From Chryseobacterium sp. G0201 (GTDB taxonomy: Bacteria; Bacteroidota; Bacteroidia; Flavobacteriales; Weeksellaceae): a stretch of DNA of 64,000 nt. The position numbers and the translations under genes were made by a program. The notes under the pieces were generated by a model that did no database searches, was not told the DNA's origin, and worked only from the letters and a program-made list of their open reading frames with translations. This document shows, piece by piece, positions 1-7,613 of this stretch (position 1 is its first letter; each line of letters opens with the position of its first letter). Location: positions 62,001-126,000 of the forward strand of contig NZ_CP033917.1 in assembly GCF_003815655.1 (NCBI RefSeq), read 5' to 3'.

Positions 1-57
1 TGCAATTAAATAGAAAGATTCTTCAGGTCGAACTCCATCAATTTCTACTTGCAACAT
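1..57 (-). CDS. N-terminal end of an unidentified gene running off the left edge
   Basis: An open frame starts at an ATG (complement of 55-57) and stays open to position 1, giving 19 residues that begin MLQVEIDGVRPEESFY. It is divergent from the gene at 161. The divergent layout and the AT-rich gap of about 100 bp make a real gene start plausible, but the fragment is too short to assign a family. Confidence 0.35.
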   Translation of the reverse strand, partial: MLQVEIDGVRPEESFYLIA

Positions 58-104
58 GAAGATAAGCCAGTATACAAAGTTTTAACTTGTTTTAATCATT
101 ATGT

Positions 105-130
105 TTTGAGAAAAAAATGCTAATCTCAAA
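105..130. promoter_or_regulatory. Inverted repeat in a divergent intergenic region
   Basis: TTTGAGA at 105-111 is mirrored by TCTCAAA at 124-130, a perfect 7-bp arm pair with a 12-bp spacer. It lies between the partial minus-strand gene and the gene at 161. A TATTTTTG at 142-149 matches the Bacteroidetes -7 box (TAnnTTTG) and lies 11 bp before that ATG. An operator role is inferred from position and symmetry only. Confidence 0.35.
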
Positions 131-160
131 GTTGTCTTTATTATTTTTGCATAGAATTAA

Positions 161-883
161 ATGACTAAACATTTTCTTATATTGATGAGCAATACATTTT
201 CTGATAACGACCAAATTGAAGTAGTTTCTACTTTTTCCGAACTTGTAAATATCCATTTTCAAGGAGCCGTGAATGCAATTTGTTGGCACAGAAATTTAAT
301 GGGAGATTTCAAAGAGATTGTATCTAAGCTTCAATTAAAAGAGAATATTACAGAAATTTCTACTGAAGATCTTTTATCTCTTCAACTATCAGAAAATGGT
401 AATGTCGCTAGAGAAGTTATTTTAAATGATTTACGATTATTAAGTGATTTGGGGGCATCGCCATCACTTAATTTACTTAAAAATTACGAACGAGATGATG
501 AGCTCGATTTCATTTCAACAGATGTATATTCTTATCATGTAGACCGCTCACCTATTGGTACTAACACTTTTTTATGCACTTATTTTGGTACTGCAAGTGA
601 TATTTTACCTAACGACCAGGCTGTACAAAAAATTTTAGTTCCTGAAATCCGGGAAAAGCTTAAAGAATTACATGACGGTCCGGAAGCAGAATTTGAAACC
701 TTCTTGAAGGAATATTATTTTGATCTGCATTATCAACCCACAGCCGATGCCAAGCCAATAAATTTGGGATTAGGTCATCTATGGAAATTAGCAGTAGATC
801 ATCCCGAACAAAAAGTTTTACCCTGCATTCATCGCGCACCTGTAGAAAATGACAATGAATATAGGCTCCTCTTGATTTGTTAA
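161..883 (+). CDS. DUF1826-like protein
   Basis: This 240-residue protein has no signal peptide or membrane segment, so it is probably cytoplasmic. Residues around 122-145 contain SYHVDRSPIGTNTFLCTYFG, and the C-terminus contains CIHRAPVENDNEYRLLLIC. Both resemble the histidine-containing HVD...TYxG and HRxP...RLLL stretches that I associate with the DUF1826 family, whose biochemical role is not established. Conserved His/Cys residues would suit metal binding, but that is inference. An alternative start exists at Met9. It lies just outside the island's distal att-like site (910-927), so it is probably chromosomal flank. The family call is from memory of the motif pattern, not a search. Confidence 0.55.
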   Translation: MTKHFLILMSNTFSDNDQIEVVSTFSELVNIHFQGAVNAICWHRNLMGDFKEIVSKLQLKENITEISTEDLLSLQLSENGNVAREVILNDLRLLSDLGASPSLNLLKNYERDDELDFISTDVYSYHVDRSPIGTNTFLCTYFGTASDILPNDQAVQKILVPEIREKLKELHDGPEAEFETFLKEYYFDLHYQPTADAKPINLGLGHLWKLAVDHPEQKVLPCIHRAPVENDNEYRLLLIC

Positions 884-909
884 ATGATTATTTGATATTT
901 AATAGATTT

Positions 910-927
910 TTACTTCCCGATACAGAA
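910..927 (-). other. Distal attachment-like site copying the end of mnmE
   Basis: Read on the minus strand these 18 bases are TTCTGTATCGGGAAGTAA, encoding FCIGK-stop. The last 18 bases of mnmE (26856-26873) are TTTTGTATCGGGAAATAA, the same codons with two differences. The 3' end of mnmE (trmE/thdF) is a known integration target of SGI1-type islands. Together with the integrase at 25566-26696 this marks 910 and 26873 as the likely att boundaries of an island of about 26 kb. The rest of the 884-1239 gap shows nothing else recognisable. Confidence 0.75.
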
Positions 928-1239
928 AGTGTAAAATATCGTATTAATAATGGTTTGCAAAAGGATAGTAGCAAATATACAGCAAAACATTGATAAATAA
1001 GGGATTATTATAAGTTAAAGAAAGTCAAAAATCAAATTTTAAGCAGATACACTTATCATTTTTCTACTACAAATTTAATATCATTTTTTCAAACAATATT
1101 ATGTAGGAAGCTCATTTATCTCTTTTTCTTAATCGCTCATGTTTCTGAAGTGCAATTCCAACATTGTAAGCATTACGAGGATTTATTTAAATGTAATATT
1201 ATTATAAAAGATTCTTTAACGCTATATTAAAACGAGGGT

Positions 1240-1835
1240 TTATACCAAAGCGTTCTCAGGATGTTCTTTTAAAAGCTTTAAAGGTGGCAGATATGTAAAT
1301 TCAAGTTTTACATTGGTTTTCTCCAATCGATTAATTACATCTTTTATTTCCCAATCTTCCATAGCAATTGATTGAAAATTATACCTTCTGTAATACCTTT
1401 TTATCGTTCATTTGATGTGCAGTGTTGCTTTTAGGAATTTCAACAATGTAAACAACCTTATTTTCTTCTTTTGTACCGACTTGAATTGGTGTAATAATAA
1501 TATTTGGAATAGTTGGTGATATTGTACTGTTAATTACTTGCTCTAGCCATTCTTTCGAGTAGTCATTTGCATCTATTGGGTCAATCTTTTCGATGAGTTT
1601 TACCCATTTCATCGAATTCTCGAACACCATAAATTATAGTTCCTCCATCAGAGTTTGCAAAAGCGCTAACATCCTTACTAATTTCTTTCTTTTTTTCATT
1701 TACTTTACTTATGGAGCCAGCTCCTTTGTAGTCAAGATGTATATTTTCCTCAATACAATCTTTTATAAATTGATTTATTTTTTCTAATGTCCACATAGTT
1801 TTAAAGTAATTACGTACAACTTTCAAATTACTCAT
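1240..1835 (-). pseudogene. AlbA_2 (Schlafen-type) putative DNA-binding protein, frameshifted twice
   Basis: Three consecutive frames join into one AlbA_2-like (PF04326) protein. Residues 1-75 start MSNLKVVRNYFKTMWTLEKI and contain LDYKG and DVSAFANSDGGTIIYGV, the typical ExK-like/SxANxxGGxIxxGV signature. The reading frame then changes at an AAAA run near 1600, continuing KLIEKIDPIDANDYSKEWLE and VVYIVEIPKSNTAHQMND. It changes again at an A run near 1402, after which RYYRRYNFQSIAMEDWEIKD continues to a stop at 1240-1242. Both breaks are in A homopolymers, so either real decay or assembly error is possible. Intact homologues often act with ATPase or helicase modules; none is beside it here. 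Confidence 0.7.
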
Positions 1836-2143
1836 TGCGTCAATTTGATTTATATAACTTTCGTAAAGCTATTTATGCTACTAATATAAAATTTATTTTG
1901 ATGATTTGATTGTTAAGTGCTTACAAATCTTTTCATCTTAAATTTCTACATTCACGAAACAATGCATAAACATCTTTATCTTTTTTATTTTTATAAGATA
2001 CTAATACGATCTTATTCATATTAGCAAAAAATTTTAACCTTCTAAAGATGATAGAGAAAAGCCCCAAGTTATTAGGGCTATTGTTTTAGGCTGAAATTAT
2101 TTCATTAACAATAGTATTATTTTTGTAAGTTTGGAACATTAAT
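1836..2143. other. Intergenic stretch with one weak hairpin
   Basis: AT-rich stretch. It holds a short hairpin at about 2059-2085 (AGCCC and GGGCT arms, T-rich on the right) that could be a weak terminator. A 28-codon minus-strand ORF lies at 1933-2019, possibly a gene remnant. A TATTTTTG -7-like box at 2118-2125 lies upstream of the gene at 2144. No other structure was recognised. Confidence 0.4.
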
Positions 2144-2578
2144 ATGCCAGGAACTAAAAAATTTAAATATGCTTGTGAACTGTACTTAAGTGGTGCAGAC
2201 TTTTCGCAATTTCATAATGGTGAATACGAAGTCTGGCGTTTTTTATTTGACGATAGAAATGATGATAGAAATTTCAAACCACTCTATTTCTTAGATCAAG
2301 ACCTTTTTGTAAATCATTTCAATGTCAATGGGTTAAAACCAGCTGGATTTGGATTATCAGTTTATGATTCAGAGGAAAATTTGAAAAAACAATTTTATAG
2401 ATTAAAGAAGCGGTCGCAAAATATTGGAAAATTAATAGGTGAAAACTCAGGAAAAGCATTTATTAAAGTTGAGGATGGATGTGGTACATCTACTGACAAA
2501 AGAGGACACTTTGCTCTACATCCATTCGATGATTGTAACTTACCCGCGTGTTTCGGAATAATTGAAAATCTTTCTTGA
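2144..2578 (+). CDS. Hypothetical cytoplasmic protein, first of a coupled pair
   Basis: A 144-residue protein that I do not recognise. It is rich in aromatic and charged residues (YLSGADFSQFHNGEYEVWRF, then a DDRNDDRN run) and has no signal peptide or membrane segment. Its stop codon TGA overlaps the ATG of the next gene by one base, so the two are translationally coupled and probably work together. It lies on the opposite strand to hsdM, inside the mnmE-linked island, next to a truncated hsdS. Accessory or defence function is guilt by location only. Confidence 0.6.
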   Translation: MPGTKKFKYACELYLSGADFSQFHNGEYEVWRFLFDDRNDDRNFKPLYFLDQDLFVNHFNVNGLKPAGFGLSVYDSEENLKKQFYRLKKRSQNIGKLIGENSGKAFIKVEDGCGTSTDKRGHFALHPFDDCNLPACFGIIENLS

Positions 2579-2776
2579 TGGAATTTTTAAAAGGTATTAA
2601 AATATTTAATAGCTCCCTGAATTCATTAGAATTTGTAGGGTCTTTGACGTTTCCAGAAGTTATTTTGAGCGAAGTGTATACTCTTTCGAATAAGATTTTT
2701 ATTAAAGAATGGGTCGATTGTGTTGATGACCATTCAGTGCACCGGTATTTCTATTATGAAACAACCCCTGAATTTC
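2578..2776 (+). pseudogene. Hypothetical protein, 3' end lost at a rearrangement junction
   Basis: The frame begins MEFLKGIKIFNSSLNSLEFV at an ATG overlapping the previous stop. It reads as a plausible protein to about YFYYETTPEF near 2770. Beyond that point the frame (open to 2895) is simply the antisense of the hsdS fragment, so the natural C-terminus is gone. The product family is unknown. The coupling to the gene at 2144 suggests a two-gene unit that was cut when the neighbouring DNA was rearranged. The junction is placed at about 2765-2777 by reading both strands. Confidence 0.5.
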
Positions 2777-2935
2777 TACACCTGTATAATGTGAAACAGA
2801 GAGTAATTCTTCTGTTCCATATTCACTTCTTTCATCTATTTCTACAAAAACATTCTTTATTCTTAAAACTTTCCAATGTTCTGGAAAATCATTAAGATGC
2901 GAAATTGTCTTATATATGCTTTCTAGTTTAGCCAT
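2777..2935 (-). pseudogene. Type I restriction specificity subunit fragment (5' end of hsdS)
   Basis: The ATG at 2935 lies five bases after the hsdM stop, the usual hsdM-hsdS spacing. The 53 residues start MAKLESIYKTISHLNDFPEH and contain WKVLRIKNVF and ELLSVSHYTGV, the conserved beginning of the first target-recognition half of HsdS. After Val53 homology stops abruptly and the frame reads antisense to the truncated plus-strand gene. Both target-recognition domains and the central conserved region are missing, so it cannot confer DNA specificity. Confidence 0.75.
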
Positions 2936-2939
2936 TAAA

Positions 2940-4715
2940 TTAAGCTTCAATAATTTCTTTTAATAGATTGTCTGTTTCTTTTTCCACTGCCAAAATATCT
3001 TTGGTAATTTCTGCCAGACTTCTAGGAGCTTGATATTTATAAAAATATTTGGCAAAGTTAATTTCATAGCCTACTTTCGTTTCTTTAGAAATATACCAAG
3101 CATCAGGTACATAGGTCAATACTTCTGTTTTAAAAAAAGATTCTATATCATCTTTTAATGGAATGTTTTCTATATCTTTCTTTTTTATGTCGCTTTTTTG
3201 CTTGCCCTTACTGTCGGTTATTAAATTACCATTTTTATCCCTTTCCGGTTGATGTACTGTAATTTGATAGTAACCAAAATCCTCATTATCTAAAATCAAA
3301 GAATACTCATTGTTGCCAAAATCGGAATATAGTTTTGTAATCGTTTTGATATGTTGAGCATTAAATTCTACTCGCTTTTTCCCTAATGGTTTTCGCATTT
3401 TAGCAAAAAAGAGTTCGTCTGTAACATTGATTAATTGAAGCTTGCCTTTACGCTTAACTTCTTTTTTGTTGGATAGAACAAAAATGTAAGTTGGAATACC
3501 GGTATTATAAAATAAGTCATTTGGCAAAGCAATAACGGCTTCTAGTAGATCGTTTTCTAATAAGTACTTTCGTATTTCACTTTCTCCCTGACCAGCATCT
3601 CCTGTAAACAAAGCAGAGCCATTATGAATGGTGACAAATCTACTTCCTAAAGGGCTGTCATCTTTTGTCTTCATCTTACTAACCATATTCATTAAGAAAA
3701 GTAATTGCCCATCGTTTACTCGAGGTACACCTATTTTAAAACGGGAATCTATAATTTCTTTTTTTTCTACTATGGCTGGTTGATCGATCTTCCATGTTTT
3801 ACCATAAGGAGGATTACTAAGCATAAAATCGAATTGAACATCAGGAAACCCATCATTACTTAATGTAGAACCATATTTGATATTTTCAGGCTTCCCACCT
3901 TGTATCAACATATCAGCTTTACAAATAGCAAAGGTTTCAGGTTGTAATTCCTGACCATAAAGTATAAAGTTTGCTTTGGGATTGATTTCTTTAGCGAAAT
4001 GTTCGGCTTCTGTGAGCATACCACCACTTCCACAAGCAGGATCATAAATGAGAAATGTACCATCTTTAATTTTTGATTTTATAGGGTCAAAAATTAAATG
4101 TGTCATTAATTTTATAATTTCTCTTGGAGTAAAGTGCTCTCCTGCTTCTTCATTATTTTCTTCGTTAAACTTACGTATTAGCTCTTCAAATACATATCCC
4201 ATCCCCAAATTAGATAATCCTTCGTGAATCAGATTTTCACTTTTATCTACAATTGGATTGGGACTTAAATTAAGCGTACTAGTACAAAATTTTTCAATCA
4301 ATGGAAAGGTTATGTTGCTTTCCTCCATTGTTTCTAATTGGTTCCGCAATTTGAATTTACTAATAATATCTTGAACATCACTACTAAATCCATCCAAATA
4401 ATTTTCTAGATTCTGACGAATATTACCGGGCTCATTTAAAAGTTTTTTAAAAGTAAATTTAGAAGTGTTATAAAATACATAACCGCTTATTCTACGAAGT
4501 TGTGGAGCTTGGTTATCTATTTTCATTTCGTTTAATTTTTGGTGTATTTCTAACACTGCGTCTTTGGTAGGTTCAAGAATTGCATCAAGTCTCCTTAAAA
4601 CCGTAAATGGTAATATAATATCTCTATATTTTCCCCTAGAGTAAACTCCTCGTAAGACATCATCAGCAATGCTCCAAATAAAATTTATTATAACGTTATG
4701 TTGAGTTTGATTCAT
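2940..4715 (-). CDS. hsdM: Type I restriction-modification methyltransferase subunit HsdM
   Basis: HsdM would methylate adenine (N6) within a bipartite target when complexed with HsdS. The 591-residue protein has the N-terminal HsdM helical domain (NFIWSIADDVLRGVY, LRRLDAIL). It also has an N6-adenine methyltransferase core with the SAM motif DPACGSGGM (about residue 226) and the catalytic NPPYGKTW (about residue 304). Length is normal for the family. The gene looks intact, but its partner hsdS is cut to 53 codons and no hsdR is present nearby. It is therefore probably an orphan without specificity unless another HsdS is encoded elsewhere. Confidence 0.93.
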   Translation of the reverse strand: MNQTQHNVIINFIWSIADDVLRGVYSRGKYRDIILPFTVLRRLDAILEPTKDAVLEIHQKLNEMKIDNQAPQLRRISGYVFYNTSKFTFKKLLNEPGNIRQNLENYLDGFSSDVQDIISKFKLRNQLETMEESNITFPLIEKFCTSTLNLSPNPIVDKSENLIHEGLSNLGMGYVFEELIRKFNEENNEEAGEHFTPREIIKLMTHLIFDPIKSKIKDGTFLIYDPACGSGGMLTEAEHFAKEINPKANFILYGQELQPETFAICKADMLIQGGKPENIKYGSTLSNDGFPDVQFDFMLSNPPYGKTWKIDQPAIVEKKEIIDSRFKIGVPRVNDGQLLFLMNMVSKMKTKDDSPLGSRFVTIHNGSALFTGDAGQGESEIRKYLLENDLLEAVIALPNDLFYNTGIPTYIFVLSNKKEVKRKGKLQLINVTDELFFAKMRKPLGKKRVEFNAQHIKTITKLYSDFGNNEYSLILDNEDFGYYQITVHQPERDKNGNLITDSKGKQKSDIKKKDIENIPLKDDIESFFKTEVLTYVPDAWYISKETKVGYEINFAKYFYKYQAPRSLAEITKDILAVEKETDNLLKEIIEA

Positions 4716-4747
4716 TTAAATTAAAGTTTCTACAAAATTTTGTTATT

Positions 4748-4769
4748 ATGTAACAGTAAAAAGTTACAT
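4748..4769. promoter_or_regulatory. Inverted repeat upstream of hsdM
   Basis: ATGTAAC (4748-4754) and GTTACAT (4763-4769) form perfect 7-bp arms around an A-rich 8-bp spacer, 33-54 bp upstream of the hsdM start. A further half-site-like TGTAAC lies at about 4783, and ACAAAATTTTGT at about 4733-4744 is a separate 12-bp palindrome. The layout resembles a regulator binding site, but no cognate regulator was identified. Confidence 0.4.
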
Positions 4770-4837
4770 TTGAAACGGCTAATGTAACTTAAAAAGTAAT
4801 CATTGGGCAACATCCATTGGGTAAAATATCTAATTAA

Positions 4838-4947
4838 TCATTCCAAATCAATTAGGTCATTGTTATTAGAGCGACCGGGTTTGTAGTAGGCTGTACCTTT
4901 CAGTTCCTCTGGAATTTTATATACCGGATTGGTAGTCTTTGTTGTTT
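4838..4947 (-). pseudogene. C-terminal fragment of a DUF4352-type gene (paralogue of 20015-20569)
   Basis: The minus strand encodes TTKTTNPVYKIPEELKGTAY followed by YKPGRSNNNDLIDLE-stop. The intact gene at 20015-20569 ends with TTKTTNLVYKIPAELKGKAY, YKPGRSGSNDLIDLGTIE. Homology starts abruptly, so only about 36 codons remain. The fragment lies just past the far end of the Rhs cassette array, while the intact paralogue lies just upstream of the Rhs operon, in the same orientation. Together they make an imperfect direct repeat around the whole locus. Confidence 0.75.
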
Positions 4948-4984
4948 ACTCCGAAAAATACTGGTCAATATTACTAGGATTTAC

Positions 4985-5140
4985 ACTCAATAATTTAAAT
5001 ATATTTTTTCGACAAAAATAAACCAGAGTAGGTAATTTCTACTCTGGTTTTGGAATTTATTGTTTTTAATTTTATTTGATTTTCAATGAGTTAGTGTTTA
5101 AGATTGTTTTCATTACTAACTTTTGGAACATTACTCTTTT
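4985..5140 (-). repeat. Inter-cassette spacer, copy 1 (distal end of Rhs array)
   Basis: This stretch shares an AT-rich lead-in (TTTAAATATATTTTTTC...ACAAAAATAAACC), a terminator hairpin and a TTTTGGAACATTACT box with the spacers at 6947-7189, 8700-8958 and 10641-10850. Here it follows the last immunity gene. The part between the terminator and the stop codon is closest to copy 4, which follows the same immunity family. Confidence 0.7.
5021..5052 (-). terminator. Rho-independent terminator after the distal immunity gene
   Basis: AAACCAGAGTAG at 5021-5032 pairs with CTACTCTGGTTT at 5040-5051, a perfect 12-bp stem. On the minus strand it is followed by ATTTTTGT. The same hairpin design, with covarying stems, recurs in all four spacers. 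Confidence 0.8.
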
Positions 5141-5803
5141 TTATTCCTGACTATTCTCGCTTAATAAAGAATGTAAGCTTTTAAAAGGATAGTTTTTATA
5201 TTTTTTAGTATTAATAGCATATAGTTCATTATTATATAAAACAAAGCTTACTGACATCTCTTCATTGGGAGTAAGATAGCCAAAATCTTTTTTATCTCTA
5301 TTATTAAAAGAAAAATTAATATAATTTCCTTTAAAGACAATTTCTGTAAAATGATCATCAATTCTTTTTAATTCTTTACCATCTAAATAATATTTTGCTT
5401 CATTTATATGAAATGGAAAATCATAAAAGCTAAAATATTGTCCAACTTGAACTTCAACATCAGGGGGGAAAGGTGTTATTTCATAATTAATAATAAAATC
5501 CTTTTTTGATTTATTAAGAATAAAATGGGCATTATTGAGCTTTCCAAGTTTTGTAACTTTAATATAATATTTATTATTAACTATCGCATCAAATCCTATA
5601 CATTTTTTATCATAATTAAAACTTTTAAGATAAACAACTTTCATATTATGCTTATTAAGCAAATCCTCCAGAATAAAATTGGGTTTTGAATTACTTACGA
5701 TTAATTTATTTTCATATTTTGAAAAAAGCGCTGTTCTGTAGATAAGATAGCCTATTACAGTTAGACCAACAAAAAGATATATTAAAAAAAGTTTCTTTTT
5801 CAT
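5141..5803 (-). CDS. Putative Rhs immunity protein, cassette A' copy
   Basis: A 220-residue protein with one N-terminal hydrophobic helix (LFLIYLFVGLTVIGYLIYR, about residues 5-23) and no lipobox. It is probably anchored in the inner membrane with an extracytoplasmic domain. It directly follows the orphan tip gene at 5815 with an 11-bp gap. It is a paralogue of 10851-11513, the partner of the full-length Rhs protein. The last 43 residues (from TPNEEMSVSF) are identical between the two, while residues 25-177 are clearly divergent. The immunity role is inferred from position directly after a tip, the rule for polymorphic toxins. No named immunity family was recognised. Confidence 0.65.
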   Translation of the reverse strand: MKKKLFLIYLFVGLTVIGYLIYRTALFSKYENKLIVSNSKPNFILEDLLNKHNMKVVYLKSFNYDKKCIGFDAIVNNKYYIKVTKLGKLNNAHFILNKSKKDFIINYEITPFPPDVEVQVGQYFSFYDFPFHINEAKYYLDGKELKRIDDHFTEIVFKGNYINFSFNNRDKKDFGYLTPNEEMSVSFVLYNNELYAINTKKYKNYPFKSLHSLLSENSQE

Positions 5804-5814
5804 AGTTACTTAGA

Positions 5815-6870
5815 TTATAATGTTAAACGATCATTAATGATTCCACCAGATGGTAAGACAGGAACCACAGTTGGAGGTGCAAATCTGTCTAAGAAATAAC
5901 CTGCTATTACCATTGCAGCAGTGAGAGGTTTTACCCCATAAGAATTAATATTTGAATTGTTATTATCAAGTTTCTGTCCAAAGTTTACAGAAATATCACT
6001 GTTAATAAGATCAAAAGATAAAGTGCCTGAACCACCAAATGAATAATCTCCAATACTAAGCATGAATCCACTAGTATCAGAACCGCTTGTAAGTTCATTA
6101 TAAATATTAAGAGAAGACAAATTTAATTGTAAAGATAATAGACCATTGAGGCTACCTGTATTAGAATTTCTTACTTTTCTATAATCTATATTTGAAACTC
6201 CTGCCTTTCCTTTGGTATGATACATTGTATTTTCTGCTTTTATAAAAGGATTTTCCATGATTAGGCTTGTTACTTCAGCAAATGTCGTTGTTTTTGTTGG
6301 ATTCCAATTAGATATCATAGAAGAAGAATTCAAATTCAGCTTCATAAAATTAGCTTGTCCATATTTCGCACCCTCTGCATTCGTCCAATAGGTATAATTA
6401 AGGACACCATTTGTTACAGTACCATATTGAGAATTAAAGTTACCTGCAAAGTCTAAGGTAGATCCTATTCCATATCCTGCTCCTAAACCGGCAGTTCCTC
6501 CTGTATAGACAAAATGTCCACCACCTCCGCCTGCGCTTGATCCACTATTTGTCCAATAAGAATTAGTACCATCCGGTGTAGCATTCCACATCTCTTGTAA
6601 CCATTCGGGAGCATCGGCTAACCATGCTTCATTTTTTCTACCATCGGGATCAAACATATTAATAGGGTTATTCAATACATATGCATATGGACTTGTAGAA
6701 AAATAGTTTTCAGCCAACTGATCTATACCATTCCATCTGGCAATATCCGGCATGTACTCTCTCCAGCCATAGCTGTACATTCCTGTTTCCTGTAGCTCCT
6801 TACCGTTGTACTTATTGTTTTTATAGCTTCCCTGTCCGAAGTATGCATTTCCGGATTTTAAGTGATTCAT
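5815..6870 (-). CDS. Orphan Rhs C-terminal tip A' with displaced core end
   Basis: The 351-residue frame opens at the internal Met of the Rhs core (YYPFGMNHLKSG). It contains the core end with NPINMFDPDGR at residues 69-78, a Gly-rich linker, and a tip of about 188 residues ending SGGIINDRLTL. Homology to the full-length Rhs gene continues upstream of this Met to about 6936 (SYGRNSAGVLEITDNND), just after an in-frame stop. The annotated ATG is therefore probably not a true start. The tip is nearly identical to that of 11524-15318 except for a patch around residues 215-232. It has no signal peptide, so it is most likely a silent donor cassette. The toxin activity is not recognisable from motifs. 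Confidence 0.7.
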   Translation of the reverse strand: MNHLKSGNAYFGQGSYKNNKYNGKELQETGMYSYGWREYMPDIARWNGIDQLAENYFSTSPYAYVLNNPINMFDPDGRKNEAWLADAPEWLQEMWNATPDGTNSYWTNSGSSAGGGGGHFVYTGGTAGLGAGYGIGSTLDFAGNFNSQYGTVTNGVLNYTYWTNAEGAKYGQANFMKLNLNSSSMISNWNPTKTTTFAEVTSLIMENPFIKAENTMYHTKGKAGVSNIDYRKVRNSNTGSLNGLLSLQLNLSSLNIYNELTSGSDTSGFMLSIGDYSFGGSGTLSFDLINSDISVNFGQKLDNNNSNINSYGVKPLTAAMVIAGYFLDRFAPPTVVPVLPSGGIINDRLTL

Positions 6871-6946
6871 CCCGAAAGGATAGTAATCGTTATTATCCGT
6901 TATTTCAAGAACGCCTGCGCTGTTTCTTCCATAGGAAAATTTGATC

Positions 6947-7189
6947 TATTTTAATGGTAATATAATTATTATTTTCAAAATTTATTCATCATGAACTCTG
7001 AAACACTTGGTATGATCCTCAATCATTTAAAATAATTTTTAGTCACAAAAATAAGCAAGAGCAGGATAACCTACTCTTGCTTTTTAAATTCTATTGTTTT
7101 ATCCTATTTGATTTTCAATAAGTTAATTATTGAAATAATCCAGTCACTAACTTTGGAACATTACCAATTTACATATAAATCCAATAATA
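6947..7189 (-). repeat. Inter-cassette spacer, copy 2
   Basis: It contains TAATATAATTATTATTTT, then TTTATTCATCA, an ATG(A/G)T...CATTTAAA stretch, a terminator (7053-7083), a TTTTCAAT(G/A)AGTTA segment and TTTGGAACATTACC. The same order occurs in copies 3 and 4. It separates immunity gene C from orphan tip A'. Confidence 0.75.
7053..7083 (-). terminator. Rho-independent terminator after immunity gene C
   Basis: AAGCAAGAGCAGG pairs with CCTACTCTTGCTT with one mismatch, followed on the minus strand by a T-rich tail. The stem sequence differs from the other three spacers but pairing is kept, which supports selection for the hairpin. Confidence 0.75.
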
Positions 7190-7612
7190 TTAAAATGCAG
7201 ATTTGCCATGATTTTCTACTTTTTTACTATTTAATATTCGCTTCTGATTAACAGAAATAGAGTAGAAAGCTAGTGCAAAAGCAATTATACATATAATGAA
7301 AAAGTATATATAATATTTTATATTATAATTCTTAAATGTATCCAATTTCTCAAATCCTTCAAAAAAAACAACTTTACCAACATACAAACCTATTATTACA
7401 TAAATTATAATATAGATTTCATTGGACTTTGTATAATCTGGGCTTTTATCTAAAGTAAGGCGAAAAGATGTATAACCAAAGTATACAATAATTCCAAAAA
7501 TTAATGTAAAAATTAACCATGTTGTAAACTTAGCAAGTGCTTTATTCCCATCATCTACTTTATAAAAATATAAATATATATGATAAAAAAGTAATTTTAT
7601 AAATCTAATCAT
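7190..7612 (-). CDS. Putative immunity protein C, multi-spanning membrane protein
   Basis: I take the start at the ATG at 7612, one base after the stop of tip C (7614-7616), giving 140 residues beginning MIRFIKLLFYHIYLYFYK. Upstream in-frame Met codons up to 7669 would overlap the tip gene. Four hydrophobic segments are visible: LIFTLIFGIIVYFGYTSF, IYIIIYVIIGLYVGKVVFF, YYIYFFIICIIAFALAFYS and a weaker N-terminal one. A membrane-spanning immunity protein fits a toxin that acts on or near the membrane. The family is not recognised; immunity function is inferred from coupling to the tip. Confidence 0.65.
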   Translation of the reverse strand: MIRFIKLLFYHIYLYFYKVDDGNKALAKFTTWLIFTLIFGIIVYFGYTSFRLTLDKSPDYTKSNEIYIIIYVIIGLYVGKVVFFEGFEKLDTFKNYNIKYYIYFFIICIIAFALAFYSISVNQKRILNSKKVENHGKSAF

Positions 7613-7613
7613 T

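Noticed and set aside
1933..2019. 28-codon minus-strand ORF (MNKIVLVSYKNKKDKDVY...)
   Set aside because: Protein-like at the beginning, but too short and without neighbours to support it; at most a remnant. Mentioned in the intergenic entry only.
2129..2142. TTTGGAACATTA shared by the promoter region of the gene at 2144 and the Rhs spacers
   Set aside because: Only 12 bases, on the opposite strand context, without the rest of the spacer; chance cannot be excluded, so it was not joined to the spacer family.
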